A stretch of 53,265 nt of DNA from an uncultured Candidatus Poseidoniales archaeon (GTDB taxonomy: Archaea; Thermoplasmatota; Poseidoniia; Poseidoniales; Poseidoniaceae), in NCBI GenBank assembly GCA_902605365.1, contig CACLCM010000011.1, forward strand, positions 1 to 53,265. Reading direction: 5' to 3'. How positions within the stretch are numbered: the stretch's first letter is position 1; the number at the start of each line of letters is the position of its first letter. Shown here piece after piece: positions 17,112 through 25,558 of this stretch. The notes under the pieces are model-generated. The model was given only the letters and a program-made list of their open reading frames with translations, was not told the origin of the DNA and made no database searches. Both the position numbers and the translations under genes were made by a program.

Positions 17112-19164
17112 CAGAGTTCGCTTCATACTGCCTCTGCATGATATTTATGAATATTAGAGCGACAACTAAAATCACTCCGAATTTTAGGATATTCGAAGTA
17201 TATGGTTGCAATTTAGGCTCTTTCTCTTGAACTTCAACACTAATATCGCCATTTTCACTGAGTTGCTGATACACAAAGTGGTCCTTCAGGACCACTGGGC
17301 CCCATTGGTCTAATTCATCAGCAGTAAGTTGAGTTGTTAGATTAGATTTTAGATCGTGAATCATAATCTCTCTATCTGTTTCTTTGATCGAAGCATTTGT
17401 TGGGTCAATATTTTGGTATGCTGAGAACATTAGTATCCCGTGCCCCATATTTGGGTCATAAGCAGCATATTTTGGGTCTGAAATTATTTGGCTGTCGCCT
17501 GTACTAGTATCCAATAGAATCAATCTTGAAGTTGCATTTACATCGATAGTAACTGCTAATTTATTCTCATAAATAGCGACATCAGTAATCGTAGCATTCT
17601 CCAAGTCTACTAGAAACCCTGAATTTTCTAATATTTCATCTTCGATTGGATTAGCTGTGGCGTTGATGTTTATCGCAATCAACCCCTCACCATCGACTAA
17701 TCCAAGATGAACGGAATCTGGGTCACTATTGAAGACTAGTGCTATCAAATCATCACTTGATTCGAATAACAAAACCGAATCATTTTCTGTTGCTTTTGGA
17801 CCATCTAATTCCATTCCTTCAAATGACCAATATCTTACCTGGCCATTTTCTACAACTGCAAATCTATCATCAGAAACAAAACTTACCTTACTGGGATTAT
17901 CTACTGAAAATGCAGTTTTTATTTGCCCGGGAGAATTTAAATCTACCAAAATAATCTGAGTAGAGTTTGCCATTAGGAGCATATCGTCTCTGACATCATA
18001 GGTCGAATTAGAATCCAATATTGGTTGAACTACGTCTATTTCAAAATCCAAATCAGACAAATCATGAACCACAACTAATGCACCTTCACCTCTATCATCC
18101 AAAGTAACTAACCAGCCATCTGCAGCTGCTACGCCAACCGGGGCATCTACGCCTCCTGCAGGGAATGATTGGTGAGTCAAATCCCATGTTATCACTCCAG
18201 CAACTGCTATCATGACAACTGTCAACATGACACCAGTCTCCTTGCTAGTAGGGCGAATATATCTTGAGAAAACTTCTGTAATGCTTTTCTTTATTACCCC
18301 AAATGCACGTTTTGGATTAGTCAGTAATGTTGCTAACCGGGCATTTATTGTCCTCTCATCCAAAATACGCCACATCGGGTCTGCAACTTTGTTAGCCAAG
18401 TGAACTGCTATTGCTGCAACAATCATGCCGCCGATGATATCCATGAACCAATGAATACCAAGATAGAGAATACAAAATGCAGTCATTAATACATACACAA
18501 ATACGATTCTGCGATAGGTGGTCCATCGTCCATCAGAATCAAAGCGAAGTAGACACAGCCAAACTGCGAATGGGAAACCGATATGCAAACTTGGCATTCC
18601 ATTGGTTAAAGGATCGATTCTATGGAACCAATCATTGATTTCGGGAGTATGGTCATATGCGAGAGTTTGCATTCCGGGAATATAATTCCCGGTAACATGA
18701 ACATTGAAGAATAAATAAAACGGTATTGCTAAGATGTAAACCCAAAAGATTGTCAGACTAATTCTATCTGCCATATATCTGTCATCGAAGTAAGCGAAGT
18801 AAAAGATTGAAACATAGCAGATAACCATGAATCCTACTACGTAAAAGTGAGTCATGAAAGCCGTTAGCCAATCAGACATGAAGGTCTCTTGAACCCACAA
18901 TGCCATGTCTCCTTCAATGGCATAAATCCACGGAGTCATGTTTAGCATTCCATCTGTGTTGGCCATTAGTATCCTATCTACTTCATCAAGGAAATCTTTA
19001 GCATTGTAAATTAGTAATACGATTCCAATGTGTAACCAATACCTTCGTAAAAAGTCAATAAAACCGTGCGAAGTCACCTTTGCCCAAGGTGGCTTTACAA
19101 TTGGCATTAACAGCACACCAATAGCCAATGCCGATATCAACCAAGTCAGATATACTCCTTCCAT
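17080..19164 (-). CDS. PAP2-superfamily membrane phosphatase/transferase fused to an extracytoplasmic beta-propeller-like domain
   Basis: A 694-residue protein. The N-terminal ~260 residues hold five or six membrane helices and a PAP2/Aur1-like active site: GMPSLHIGFP (Ser192-Leu-His194) and GIHWFMDIIGG (His238, Asp242). After a linker and another helix (about 315-335) comes a ~320-residue beta-rich domain with repeated short blades resembling a propeller, then a final membrane helix near the C-terminus (about 665-682). The PAP2 part probably acts on polyprenyl or lipid phosphates, or transfers a phospho-headgroup. The gene overlaps convergent bud32 by 32 bases. The fusion to a sensor-like external domain is unusual. 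Confidence 0.75.
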   Translation of the reverse strand: MEGVYLTWLISALAIGVLLMPIVKPPWAKVTSHGFIDFLRRYWLHIGIVLLIYNAKDFLDEVDRILMANTDGMLNMTPWIYAIEGDMALWVQETFMSDWLTAFMTHFYVVGFMVICYVSIFYFAYFDDRYMADRISLTIFWVYILAIPFYLFFNVHVTGNYIPGMQTLAYDHTPEINDWFHRIDPLTNGMPSLHIGFPFAVWLCLLRFDSDGRWTTYRRIVFVYVLMTAFCILYLGIHWFMDIIGGMIVAAIAVHLANKVADPMWRILDERTINARLATLLTNPKRAFGVIKKSITEVFSRYIRPTSKETGVMLTVVMIAVAGVITWDLTHQSFPAGGVDAPVGVAAADGWLVTLDDRGEGALVVVHDLSDLDFEIDVVQPILDSNSTYDVRDDMLLMANSTQIILVDLNSPGQIKTAFSVDNPSKVSFVSDDRFAVVENGQVRYWSFEGMELDGPKATENDSVLLFESSDDLIALVFNSDPDSVHLGLVDGEGLIAININATANPIEDEILENSGFLVDLENATITDVAIYENKLAVTIDVNATSRLILLDTSTGDSQIISDPKYAAYDPNMGHGILMFSAYQNIDPTNASIKETDREIMIHDLKSNLTTQLTADELDQWGPVVLKDHFVYQQLSENGDISVEVQEKEPKLQPYTSNILKFGVILVVALIFINIMQRQYEANSVSHRDSELAS
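17083..17126. terminator. Inverted repeat across the bud32/PAP2 convergent ends
   Basis: ATGAAGCGA (17083-17091) and TCGCTTCAT (17118-17126) are exact inverted copies separated by 26 bases that contain the bud32 stop codon. The left arm lies in both coding sequences. It could fold in either transcript and act as a shared 3'-end structure; no U-tract is present. Confidence 0.4.
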
Positions 19165-19242
19165 GGCAAGACCTCTAATTGATATCGTGTATGAATGGCA
19201 TACAAGTGCGTTACTACGACAAATACGACCTTACAGGTTGTT

Positions 19243-19590
19243 TCACCATGCACCATGGACGTATGGTTTACCGTTATCTGGGTCTTGATTCTCTCCGAGG
19301 CGCCAAATTCTCTCGAATCGATGAATGCCTGCTGAGCATCCTGTTTTCCAGTCGAATGATAATGCATAATTCCCTATGGTGCGTACCGATGGTTTTTCAT
19401 TAGGTAATCTCTCAATATTACGACGAAGACTCTTGGATGATTCGTCATCGTTACGCTGAGGTGAGCAATTTGCGCAAGGACAAGCGTGCCTCAGGTCATC
19501 ATAGGTGATCTCATGTTCAGTTCCATCTGACCATGTCAGATGCATATCGAACTCTCTGCGTTCTAAACGATTTAGTTCAGGAATATCCAT
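19243..19590 (-). CDS. DUF971 (GBBH-like) domain protein with CPCxxC motif
   Basis: A 115-residue single-domain DUF971 protein. LTWSDGTEHEITYDDLRHACPCANC carries Cys37, Cys39 and Cys42, and NYALSFDWKTGCSAGIHRFERIW is the conserved C-terminal strand with Cys85. The family is found N-terminal in gamma-butyrobetaine hydroxylase and C-terminal in the chloroplast Fe-S carrier HCF101, where it follows an Mrp-type ATPase. Here it is the gene immediately after the Mrp gene (9 bases apart), so the two probably work together, most likely in Fe-S cluster transfer (inference from gene order and family). Confidence 0.85.
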   Translation of the reverse strand: MDIPELNRLERREFDMHLTWSDGTEHEITYDDLRHACPCANCSPQRNDDESSKSLRRNIERLPNEKPSVRTIGNYALSFDWKTGCSAGIHRFERIWRLGENQDPDNGKPYVHGAW

Positions 19591-19599
19591 AACGAAACC

Positions 19600-20628
19600 T
19601 CAGATTATTTCCAACCCGGGTCCGTTTGAACCAGATTCGACAATGTCTTGGATTTCTGTAACTACTTTGGCGAATGCCACAGAAGATTCTCCCTCAGGTT
19701 CTGAAACAATACGGTGAACTCCATCATCACCACCGCGTACAAACCCTGGGTCGAATGGTAATTTACCTAAGAATGGAACACCGAAATCATTGGCTGTTCT
19801 TTCGCCACCACCCGCTTTGAATATGTCTAGAGTTCCTGCCCAATCTCCATTATCATCAGTAGTTAATTTGATTGTTTTACCACCAGGCGCTGCGAGTTCG
19901 ATTGCAGTTCCTGCTGGAGCTTTGCCTCTTATTGTGTAACCACTCATATTCTCGACAACTCCTATGACATCAACCTTTAGAGAATTGGCGAACGTTATCG
20001 ACTTTCTTGAGTCTAGGAGAGCGACATCTTGAGGAGTCGTTACGATAACCATACCATCAATATCCGGTAGGTTTTGAGCGACGGTTAGTGGTTCATCAGA
20101 AGTTCCTGGAGGGAAATCGATAATCAGATAATCCAACCCTCCCCATTCCACATCGCCAATGAATTGCTGAATTGCCCCTAACTTGATTGGACCTCTCCAA
20201 ACAACAGGAGAATCTTCATCCTCTAGTAAAAAGGCCATTGAGATGACTTTTACGCCAAGGTGTCCTTCGGCAGGATGGATTCTACCACCCTCTACATTCA
20301 GGCGCCTGCCGTCCAGCCCCATCATTTTAGGCACATTCGGCCCGGTTATGTCGATATCTAGTAATCCAACTTTGAGTCCTTTTTGTGCTAGAGATAGTGC
20401 AAGTCCAGTAGCCACTGTTGATTTGCCAACTCCACCTTTTCCAGATAGAACCATAATTTTGTGTTTAATCGTTTTACCCATCTCAGATATTGCCATCTTT
20501 CGCTTCATCTGAGCATATGCTGCTTCCATCTTTTTCTGATCTTCAGGAGTTGCAGGCTCAGGAGCGCCGCCGGGATTGTTAACCTTCACAGGAGAGTCAG
20601 CCATCAGTTGCATCGGCGGGTTTGACAT
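19600..20628 (-). CDS. Mrp/ApbC-type ATPase lacking all cysteines
   Basis: A 342-residue Mrp/Nbp35-family P-loop ATPase: deviant Walker A SGKGGVGKST (62-71), switch I DIDITGPNVP, Walker B DYLIIDFPPGTSDEPLT and TTPQDVALLD. Family members usually follow ENMS with a CPxC motif that binds a bridging [4Fe-4S] cluster. Here ENMSG (226-230) is followed by about 38 residues without Cys (YTIRGKAPAGTAIEL onwards), and the whole protein contains no cysteine. The DUF59 domain common at the N-terminus is also absent, replaced by ~50 polar residues. A GAGGG ribosome-binding site precedes the ATG. Probably a cluster-carrier ATPase that has lost its own cluster site. Confidence 0.9.
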   Translation of the reverse strand: MSNPPMQLMADSPVKVNNPGGAPEPATPEDQKKMEAAYAQMKRKMAISEMGKTIKHKIMVLSGKGGVGKSTVATGLALSLAQKGLKVGLLDIDITGPNVPKMMGLDGRRLNVEGGRIHPAEGHLGVKVISMAFLLEDEDSPVVWRGPIKLGAIQQFIGDVEWGGLDYLIIDFPPGTSDEPLTVAQNLPDIDGMVIVTTPQDVALLDSRKSITFANSLKVDVIGVVENMSGYTIRGKAPAGTAIELAAPGGKTIKLTTDDNGDWAGTLDIFKAGGGERTANDFGVPFLGKLPFDPGFVRGGDDGVHRIVSEPEGESSVAFAKVVTEIQDIVESGSNGPGLEII

Positions 20629-20658
20629 ACTTCAACCCTCTTTCAGTTAGGATATGAA

Positions 20659-20934
20659 TTATGATAGTAGAAACCATCCACAATAGTATACTCCAACTAG
20701 GCTCCATACCCGCATATGCCCATCCCAAACCGGCCTCAAAGCAACGATTGGGAACCTAGCGTGGCGAACATCTCCGCCGAGAAGATGGAGAATTAACCCT
20801 GCAAATAATGTTTGAATTGATATCAAGGTTGCAATAACTTGGAAAATTAGTTGTAAATCGTTTGCAGCAGCCATAATATGACTAACAAATAATGCGATGA
20901 ACACCGCAGAATAAACCAATATTGGCCTCCACAT
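20659..20934 (-). CDS. Small membrane protein, unknown function
   Basis: A 91-residue protein with three hydrophobic segments (about 4-22, 28-50 and 76-90) and a short polar loop containing GGDVRHARFP. No family recognised. It lies 30 bases upstream of the Mrp gene on the same strand and could be the first gene of the Mrp-DUF971-PAP2 transcription unit. Its start is 53 bases from the divergent arsC-like gene. Confidence 0.55.
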   Translation of the reverse strand: MWRPILVYSAVFIALFVSHIMAAANDLQLIFQVIATLISIQTLFAGLILHLLGGDVRHARFPIVALRPVWDGHMRVWSLVGVYYCGWFLLS

Positions 20935-20987
20935 CTATTGAGGCTACATGCCATTGGTTCATATGTCTCTTCTGCTCACAGCATGTC

Positions 20988-21350
20988 ATGCGCCTACTCT
21001 TCGTATGTGTTGGAAACTCCTGCCGCTCTCAAATGGCAGAGGGTATTGCTAGAAGTCTTGGTCATGATGCCGCAAGTGCGGGCACTCATCCTGCAAACAG
21101 CGTTAGTCCCAACGCGTTGAAGGTCTTAGAATCCAAGGGAATTAGTACACAGGGACTTCACCCTAAACTAGTCGATGATATAGATTGGCAATCTTATGAC
21201 ATGGTAATATCGATGGGATGTGGAGTAAGTTGCCCCCTGATTAAAATAGATCAGGATTGGAATCTAGAAGACCCTATAGGTCAATCACTCGAAGTCTTCG
21301 AAGCTTGTGCTGAGACCATTGAAAATCATATCAATAATCTCGAATCATAG
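20988..21350 (+). CDS. Arsenate reductase (thioredoxin type) / low-molecular-weight protein tyrosine phosphatase family
   Basis: A 120-residue protein starting LLFVCVGNSCRSQMAEG, the CxxNxxRSxMAE phosphate-binding loop of the LMW-PTP fold. The pair MGCGVSCPLIK further on supplies the two extra cysteines used by thioredoxin-coupled ArsC enzymes, and DWNLEDPIGQ matches the ArsC segment around the conserved Asp-Pro. Arsenate reduction to arsenite is the best guess; a tyrosine phosphatase role is less likely given the extra Cys pair. ATG 20988 is chosen because the P-loop starts within ten residues. Confidence 0.82.
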   Translation: MRLLFVCVGNSCRSQMAEGIARSLGHDAASAGTHPANSVSPNALKVLESKGISTQGLHPKLVDDIDWQSYDMVISMGCGVSCPLIKIDQDWNLEDPIGQSLEVFEACAETIENHINNLES

Positions 21351-21354
21351 AGGG

Positions 21355-21360
21355 TTTTTT
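21355..21360 (+). terminator. T-tract terminator after arsC-like gene
   Basis: Six consecutive T start 5 bases after the arsC-like stop codon, within gggttttttg. Archaeal RNA polymerase terminates at such T-runs. It separates this gene from the heme operon. Confidence 0.5.
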
Positions 21361-21491
21361 GTAACCATTGGACGACTGAGGAATTAATTTTCTTTATCGC
21401 TAAAGTTTCAGGTTGATCGGGATTAAAGAACAGTCAGAATAAACTGAACTTCATAAGGTAGTAATGTGCGGATTTGACTAGAGGGGAGTAT

Positions 21492-22883
21492 ATGAAAGAT
21501 TTAGGTCACCCTAATATCGACCTGACGCGTTTTCTAAATGCCCCTGTTGTTCATGAAATAAATGGCCAGAAAGTCGATGCTGAGGAATTGATGAATAATA
21601 TCTCCATGTTGACTATGAAAATAGATTCAGATAATGTTGAGCATGTAAAGCACCTGACTACTGAAGGCCTTAACAAACAACAAAGATTAGAATTTATTAG
21701 AGATTTATCCAAAGCCTCAGAAACCGAAATTTTTGAGTTTTCAACATGCAATAGAGTCCTATATGTTGGCTTTGGTATTGATTCAGAAAAATTACAAGCC
21801 AGTATTTTACATTGTACTTCACTGAAATCCGTTCCTTTTGAGATTTATAGCGGGCTTGATGTTTGGAGACATTTGGTGAAAGTTTGTAGTGGCCTTGATT
21901 CTTTTATGATAGGTGAGTTACAAGTTATGGCTCAGTTTAGAAGTTCTGTAGCATGGCACAGGAAACACGATTTGGTTAGCGACATCAACAGTTCATTTTT
22001 TGATCACGTAATTTCAGCCAATCGTATGATTAGAAGAGAATTAGGATTTAATCAAACGACAGGGTCGATGATTAGTCTAGCAAGAACTGCCATTGAACAA
22101 CAGCTATCTGCAGAAAACCATTCGAATTCTGTGGTTCTTGGTTTCGGAGGAATGGGTAAGAAGGCCGCTGAAGTTCTGTTCTCACTAGGAGAAAAGGAAG
22201 TCACTGTAATTTGCAGAAATTATGAGAAGCATATTAATTCAGAAGAGAATCTTCCAGAAAATATAAAATTTATTTCATTCAATCAGTGGAAAGATTCCAA
22301 ACTCGACGCAAGCCTGGTGATCTCCACAATTCGAAACATAACACCAACCTTTGACATGGATAATCCAATGCCAACTAAATGTGAATCCACGATAATGGAT
22401 TTCTCTTGGCCGCCTTCCATCGACGAAAAAGCACTACATGCAAAGCAAAAATTATTCGGAATGAAGCACTGGATTCAAGCATCGCACAGTCTCGAAAAGG
22501 AGTGGGATTATTGCTCTGCTATCACCAAAAGCGAGGATTTAATCGAACAGATTGAGAAGAAGTACCTTTCAGCTTTAACCGATCGTAGTAATGCTAAGTT
22601 CCGTTCAATGATGTACACAACATTGGAAGAATTATCCAACAAATGGATTAATTCAACCGATTTGGAAGATACCAAAGTATCACAATTAGGGCCTTTCTCT
22701 AGAGAGATTGCCACTTGGATTTGCAATCAACAAGGGCCGTTCGGTCTTGGCGATTTAGATGACATGGTTCAATCAACCCCTCGCAAGATAAATCCAACTC
22801 TTCTTAAGCGAGTGTCTAGTGATGTAACCGAGACGATAATCCGAATTAACCAGCGGGCGAATCTCTCGGGGGCTAAACTTTGA
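21492..22883 (+). CDS. hemA: Glutamyl-tRNA reductase
   Basis: A 463-residue GluTR, first committed enzyme of C5 tetrapyrrole synthesis. EFSTCNRVLYVG holds the nucleophilic Cys that takes glutamate from tRNA-Glu; SGLDSFMIGELQVMAQFR and the Rossmann segment VVLGFGGMGKKAAEVL (NADPH) follow, with the C-terminal dimerisation helices. The N-terminus carries ~50 extra residues before the catalytic domain. ATG 21492 with GAGGGGAG at 21481-21488 is preferred over TTG 21474. It opens an operon whose genes overlap or lie within about 15 bases of each other down to hemY. Confidence 0.94.
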   Translation: MKDLGHPNIDLTRFLNAPVVHEINGQKVDAEELMNNISMLTMKIDSDNVEHVKHLTTEGLNKQQRLEFIRDLSKASETEIFEFSTCNRVLYVGFGIDSEKLQASILHCTSLKSVPFEIYSGLDVWRHLVKVCSGLDSFMIGELQVMAQFRSSVAWHRKHDLVSDINSSFFDHVISANRMIRRELGFNQTTGSMISLARTAIEQQLSAENHSNSVVLGFGGMGKKAAEVLFSLGEKEVTVICRNYEKHINSEENLPENIKFISFNQWKDSKLDASLVISTIRNITPTFDMDNPMPTKCESTIMDFSWPPSIDEKALHAKQKLFGMKHWIQASHSLEKEWDYCSAITKSEDLIEQIEKKYLSALTDRSNAKFRSMMYTTLEELSNKWINSTDLEDTKVSQLGPFSREIATWICNQQGPFGLGDLDDMVQSTPRKINPTLLKRVSSDVTETIIRINQRANLSGAKL

Positions 22884-24586
22884 CCACAATCAAAATTGGC
22901 ACTAGAACTTCTACATTAGCAATGTGGCAAGCCAATAAGGTTAGTCAATTGCTTAATAAAAATGGATTTGATACTGAAATAATTGGAATCTCATCCAAAG
23001 GTGACCAATCATTAAGTGGAGATTTAGCAAGTTCTGTTGGGCAATTCATCCATGCAATTGATGCCAAACTAATCGATGGAACAGTCGATATATCGGTGCA
23101 TTCGAGTAAGGATGTACCTGTGGACTTTAGTGATTCAATAGAATGCCTAGCCTTTCTAGAGAGAGGTAGTACGAATGACCTGTTGATTTTTCCAAAACGT
23201 GAAGATTTACCTTCACTTGCAGAGGTATTGGAATCATCGGGCTCAACTGATGTTGAGACTGCCCTCTCCTTTTTGCCCCACACAGGTATGGTCGGCACAG
23301 TTTCTGGCAGAAGACAATCCTTCTTGCTTAGCAATAGACCTGATGTGATACCTATTGCAGTTAGAGGTCAGATCGAAACTAGATTAAAGCGTCTATTCCA
23401 GAAAAGAGTAGACGCGATAATTCTTGCAGAAGTCGGGCTTCAAAGACTGAATAGTATAGATGCTTTAGATTCTTGGATGTTGGAATTTAGTGCGATAAGG
23501 CTCGATGATTTTCAGTGGCCAACTGCACCTGGCCAAGGTGCAATTTCGGTTCATTATTTATCATCACAATCGTCGGAGTTAATCCAATCCTTGAGAGAGG
23601 TTCTCAATCACAAAAAGACCGAAGATGATGTGATTGGTGAGAGAAAACTGCTGAGTAAAATCGGTGGGGGATGTCTTTATCCTGCTGGAATCAAAGTGAA
23701 TGGAAATAATGTGTCATTACAGATATCTCCAATGAATTGGCGTGAAACCTTTTGCCAAGGTAGAAGTTTTCCGACCAATGAATATCATGGAGAGTTATCA
23801 TCTGCCAATTTAGAACTTCCACAAACCCAACCCAGTCCAACTTTTTCTGTTGACAACGGGCCTAAATTAATTTCAACACTCAATTCAGATAGATTGGCAA
23901 ACATCCTTCAAAACGATGGAATAAACGTGCTAAATAAACCAGTGATTAGTTTAGTTCCTAAAGAAGAGAATTGGCCTAAAAACTTCATCGACGACAGTGT
24001 TTCGCGTTCTCAGTGGCCCTATCTTGTGTTAACATCTCCCTTCGCAGCAAAGTGTGCAATAAAAGTCGCACAAGAAAATGGCGATATCAACAGAATACAA
24101 TGGTTAGCAATCGGTGAAGGAACGGCTAGAGCATGTTTCAAGCAAGGTGTGACCGTATCGATTTGTGCTAAATCAAGGAATTCAAAAGAATTAGCAGATT
24201 ACATTGAAAACAATATTGATAAATCGACTAAATTGATGTTGCCTCGCTCAGATGTAGCCCCCGAATATTTGCTTAAACGATTAACAGAATCTGGATTCGA
24301 GGTAGAATATTGGGTTGGCTATGAGAATAAAACAAAGACTCTTGAATCATTCGATGTTAATCCAGATGATGTCCTTTTACTGTCATCTCCATCATCTGCC
24401 AGATCTTGGTTTGAGAACTCTTTACCCATACCTAAAAATATATTGTGCATGGGGAAATCTTCTCAAGAGGAGATTGAATCGATGGATTATTTCGCCGATT
24501 CAGAAGTTGAAATCCTAAAAGGACCAACAGCAGAATTCCTTTCGAAATGGTGGAAAAAAAGCAGGGGGGAAACAAATGAAGATTAG
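22880..24586 (+). CDS. hemCD: Porphobilinogen deaminase-uroporphyrinogen III synthase fusion (HemC-HemD)
   Basis: A 568-residue fusion. Residues ~1-310 are HemC: GTRTSTLAMWQANKV, HSSKDVP, AVRGQIETRLKRL and GGGCLYP with the dipyrromethane-attachment Cys265. Residues ~325-568 are HemD-like: NGPKLISTLNSDRLANIL, then WPYLVLTSPFAAKCAIKVA and VLLLSSPSSARSWF. Together they turn four porphobilinogen into uroporphyrinogen III without releasing hydroxymethylbilane. The TTG start at 22880 overlaps the hemA TGA, which points to translational coupling. HemC-HemD fusions are known in some bacteria; stand-alone genes are the rule. Confidence 0.92.
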   Translation: MTTIKIGTRTSTLAMWQANKVSQLLNKNGFDTEIIGISSKGDQSLSGDLASSVGQFIHAIDAKLIDGTVDISVHSSKDVPVDFSDSIECLAFLERGSTNDLLIFPKREDLPSLAEVLESSGSTDVETALSFLPHTGMVGTVSGRRQSFLLSNRPDVIPIAVRGQIETRLKRLFQKRVDAIILAEVGLQRLNSIDALDSWMLEFSAIRLDDFQWPTAPGQGAISVHYLSSQSSELIQSLREVLNHKKTEDDVIGERKLLSKIGGGCLYPAGIKVNGNNVSLQISPMNWRETFCQGRSFPTNEYHGELSSANLELPQTQPSPTFSVDNGPKLISTLNSDRLANILQNDGINVLNKPVISLVPKEENWPKNFIDDSVSRSQWPYLVLTSPFAAKCAIKVAQENGDINRIQWLAIGEGTARACFKQGVTVSICAKSRNSKELADYIENNIDKSTKLMLPRSDVAPEYLLKRLTESGFEVEYWVGYENKTKTLESFDVNPDDVLLLSSPSSARSWFENSLPIPKNILCMGKSSQEEIESMDYFADSEVEILKGPTAEFLSKWWKKSRGETNED

Positions 24587-25547
24587 ACCTCGAATAAATC
24601 GTTGGACTCAAGCCAGGAGAAACCTTGTGCTTGAATCATCCATCAACAGCTCATTGGTCCAGCCCCATTTTGTTGTTGATGGGCAAGGAGTAAACGACGA
24701 AATTATTTCTATGCCAGGTATATTTCAGCAGTCTGTAGATGTTTTGATAGAGACTATTTCCAAAGATGTAGAATTTGGAATAAACAATCACATGCTATTT
24801 CCTGTAATCGATTCATCACTCAAAGACCCGTATGCCTCTGCTGCTCATGTAGATGATATGCCTTTACAAAATGCGGTCAGATTGTTGAGAGAAAGGTTCG
24901 GAGACAGTATCGTAATATTGACCGATGTCTGTCTTTGTACCGCAACTGACCACGGTCACTGTGGAGTTATTCATAATGAGGTGATTGACAATGATCGAAC
25001 TATTCCTATATTGTCGAAAATTGCCTTGTCACACGCTAAAGCAGGTGCAGATTATGTCTCAGCATCGGATATGATGGATGGTAGAGTAAAATTGATTCGA
25101 GAAGAATTGGAGGCAAATGGATACTCCAATACTGGAATCCTATCATATTCTGTAAAGTATTCTTCATCTTTCTATGGCCCATTTAGAGAGGCAGCCTCTA
25201 GTTCACCATCATTTGGTGATAGGTCAAGCCATCAAATGGATATCAAATCGGGATATCCTGAAGCGATTCTTGAAGCGACCACAGACGTTCAAGAAGGAGC
25301 AGACATAATCATGATAAAACCAGCATTTACCTACCTAGATGTAGTCAGAGAAGTGTCTAAAGAAATTACTAGGCCAGTCGCTGTATACAATGTAAGTGGG
25401 GAATATTCAATGGTAATGGCTGCCACTACTGACGTGCAATCTCGCAGAAAAATGGTCAGCGAAATCTTTCATTCATTCAAACGAGCAGGTGCTGATGTAA
25501 TCGTGAGTTATCACACCCGCGAAGCAATGGAAAATAATTGGTTTTAG
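24576..25547 (+). CDS. hemB: Delta-aminolevulinic acid dehydratase (porphobilinogen synthase)
   Basis: A 323-residue HemB, zinc type: LTDVCLCTATDHGHCG supplies Cys119, Cys121 and Cys129. The Schiff-base lysines lie in YSVKYSSSFYGPFREA and MIKPAFTYLD. It condenses two 5-aminolevulinate to porphobilinogen. The ATG lies inside the end of hemCD (11-base overlap) and a GGGGGAAA-type ribosome-binding site precedes it. Full length for the family. Confidence 0.96.
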   Translation: MKIRPRINRWTQARRNLVLESSINSSLVQPHFVVDGQGVNDEIISMPGIFQQSVDVLIETISKDVEFGINNHMLFPVIDSSLKDPYASAAHVDDMPLQNAVRLLRERFGDSIVILTDVCLCTATDHGHCGVIHNEVIDNDRTIPILSKIALSHAKAGADYVSASDMMDGRVKLIREELEANGYSNTGILSYSVKYSSSFYGPFREAASSSPSFGDRSSHQMDIKSGYPEAILEATTDVQEGADIIMIKPAFTYLDVVREVSKEITRPVAVYNVSGEYSMVMAATTDVQSRRKMVSEIFHSFKRAGADVIVSYHTREAMENNWF

Positions 25548-25558
25548 GGAGGAATGTA

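Noticed and set aside
17283-17302. Perfect inverted repeat GTGGTCC/GGACCAC around a TTCA loop
   Set aside because: It lies inside the PAP2 coding sequence where the amino-acid sequence (LKDHF region) explains the bases; no regulatory context.
21361-21491. Operator-like short repeat (TCAG...CTGA) upstream of hemA
   Set aside because: Four-base arms are expected by chance in AT-rich sequence, and no DtxR-like box is present here.
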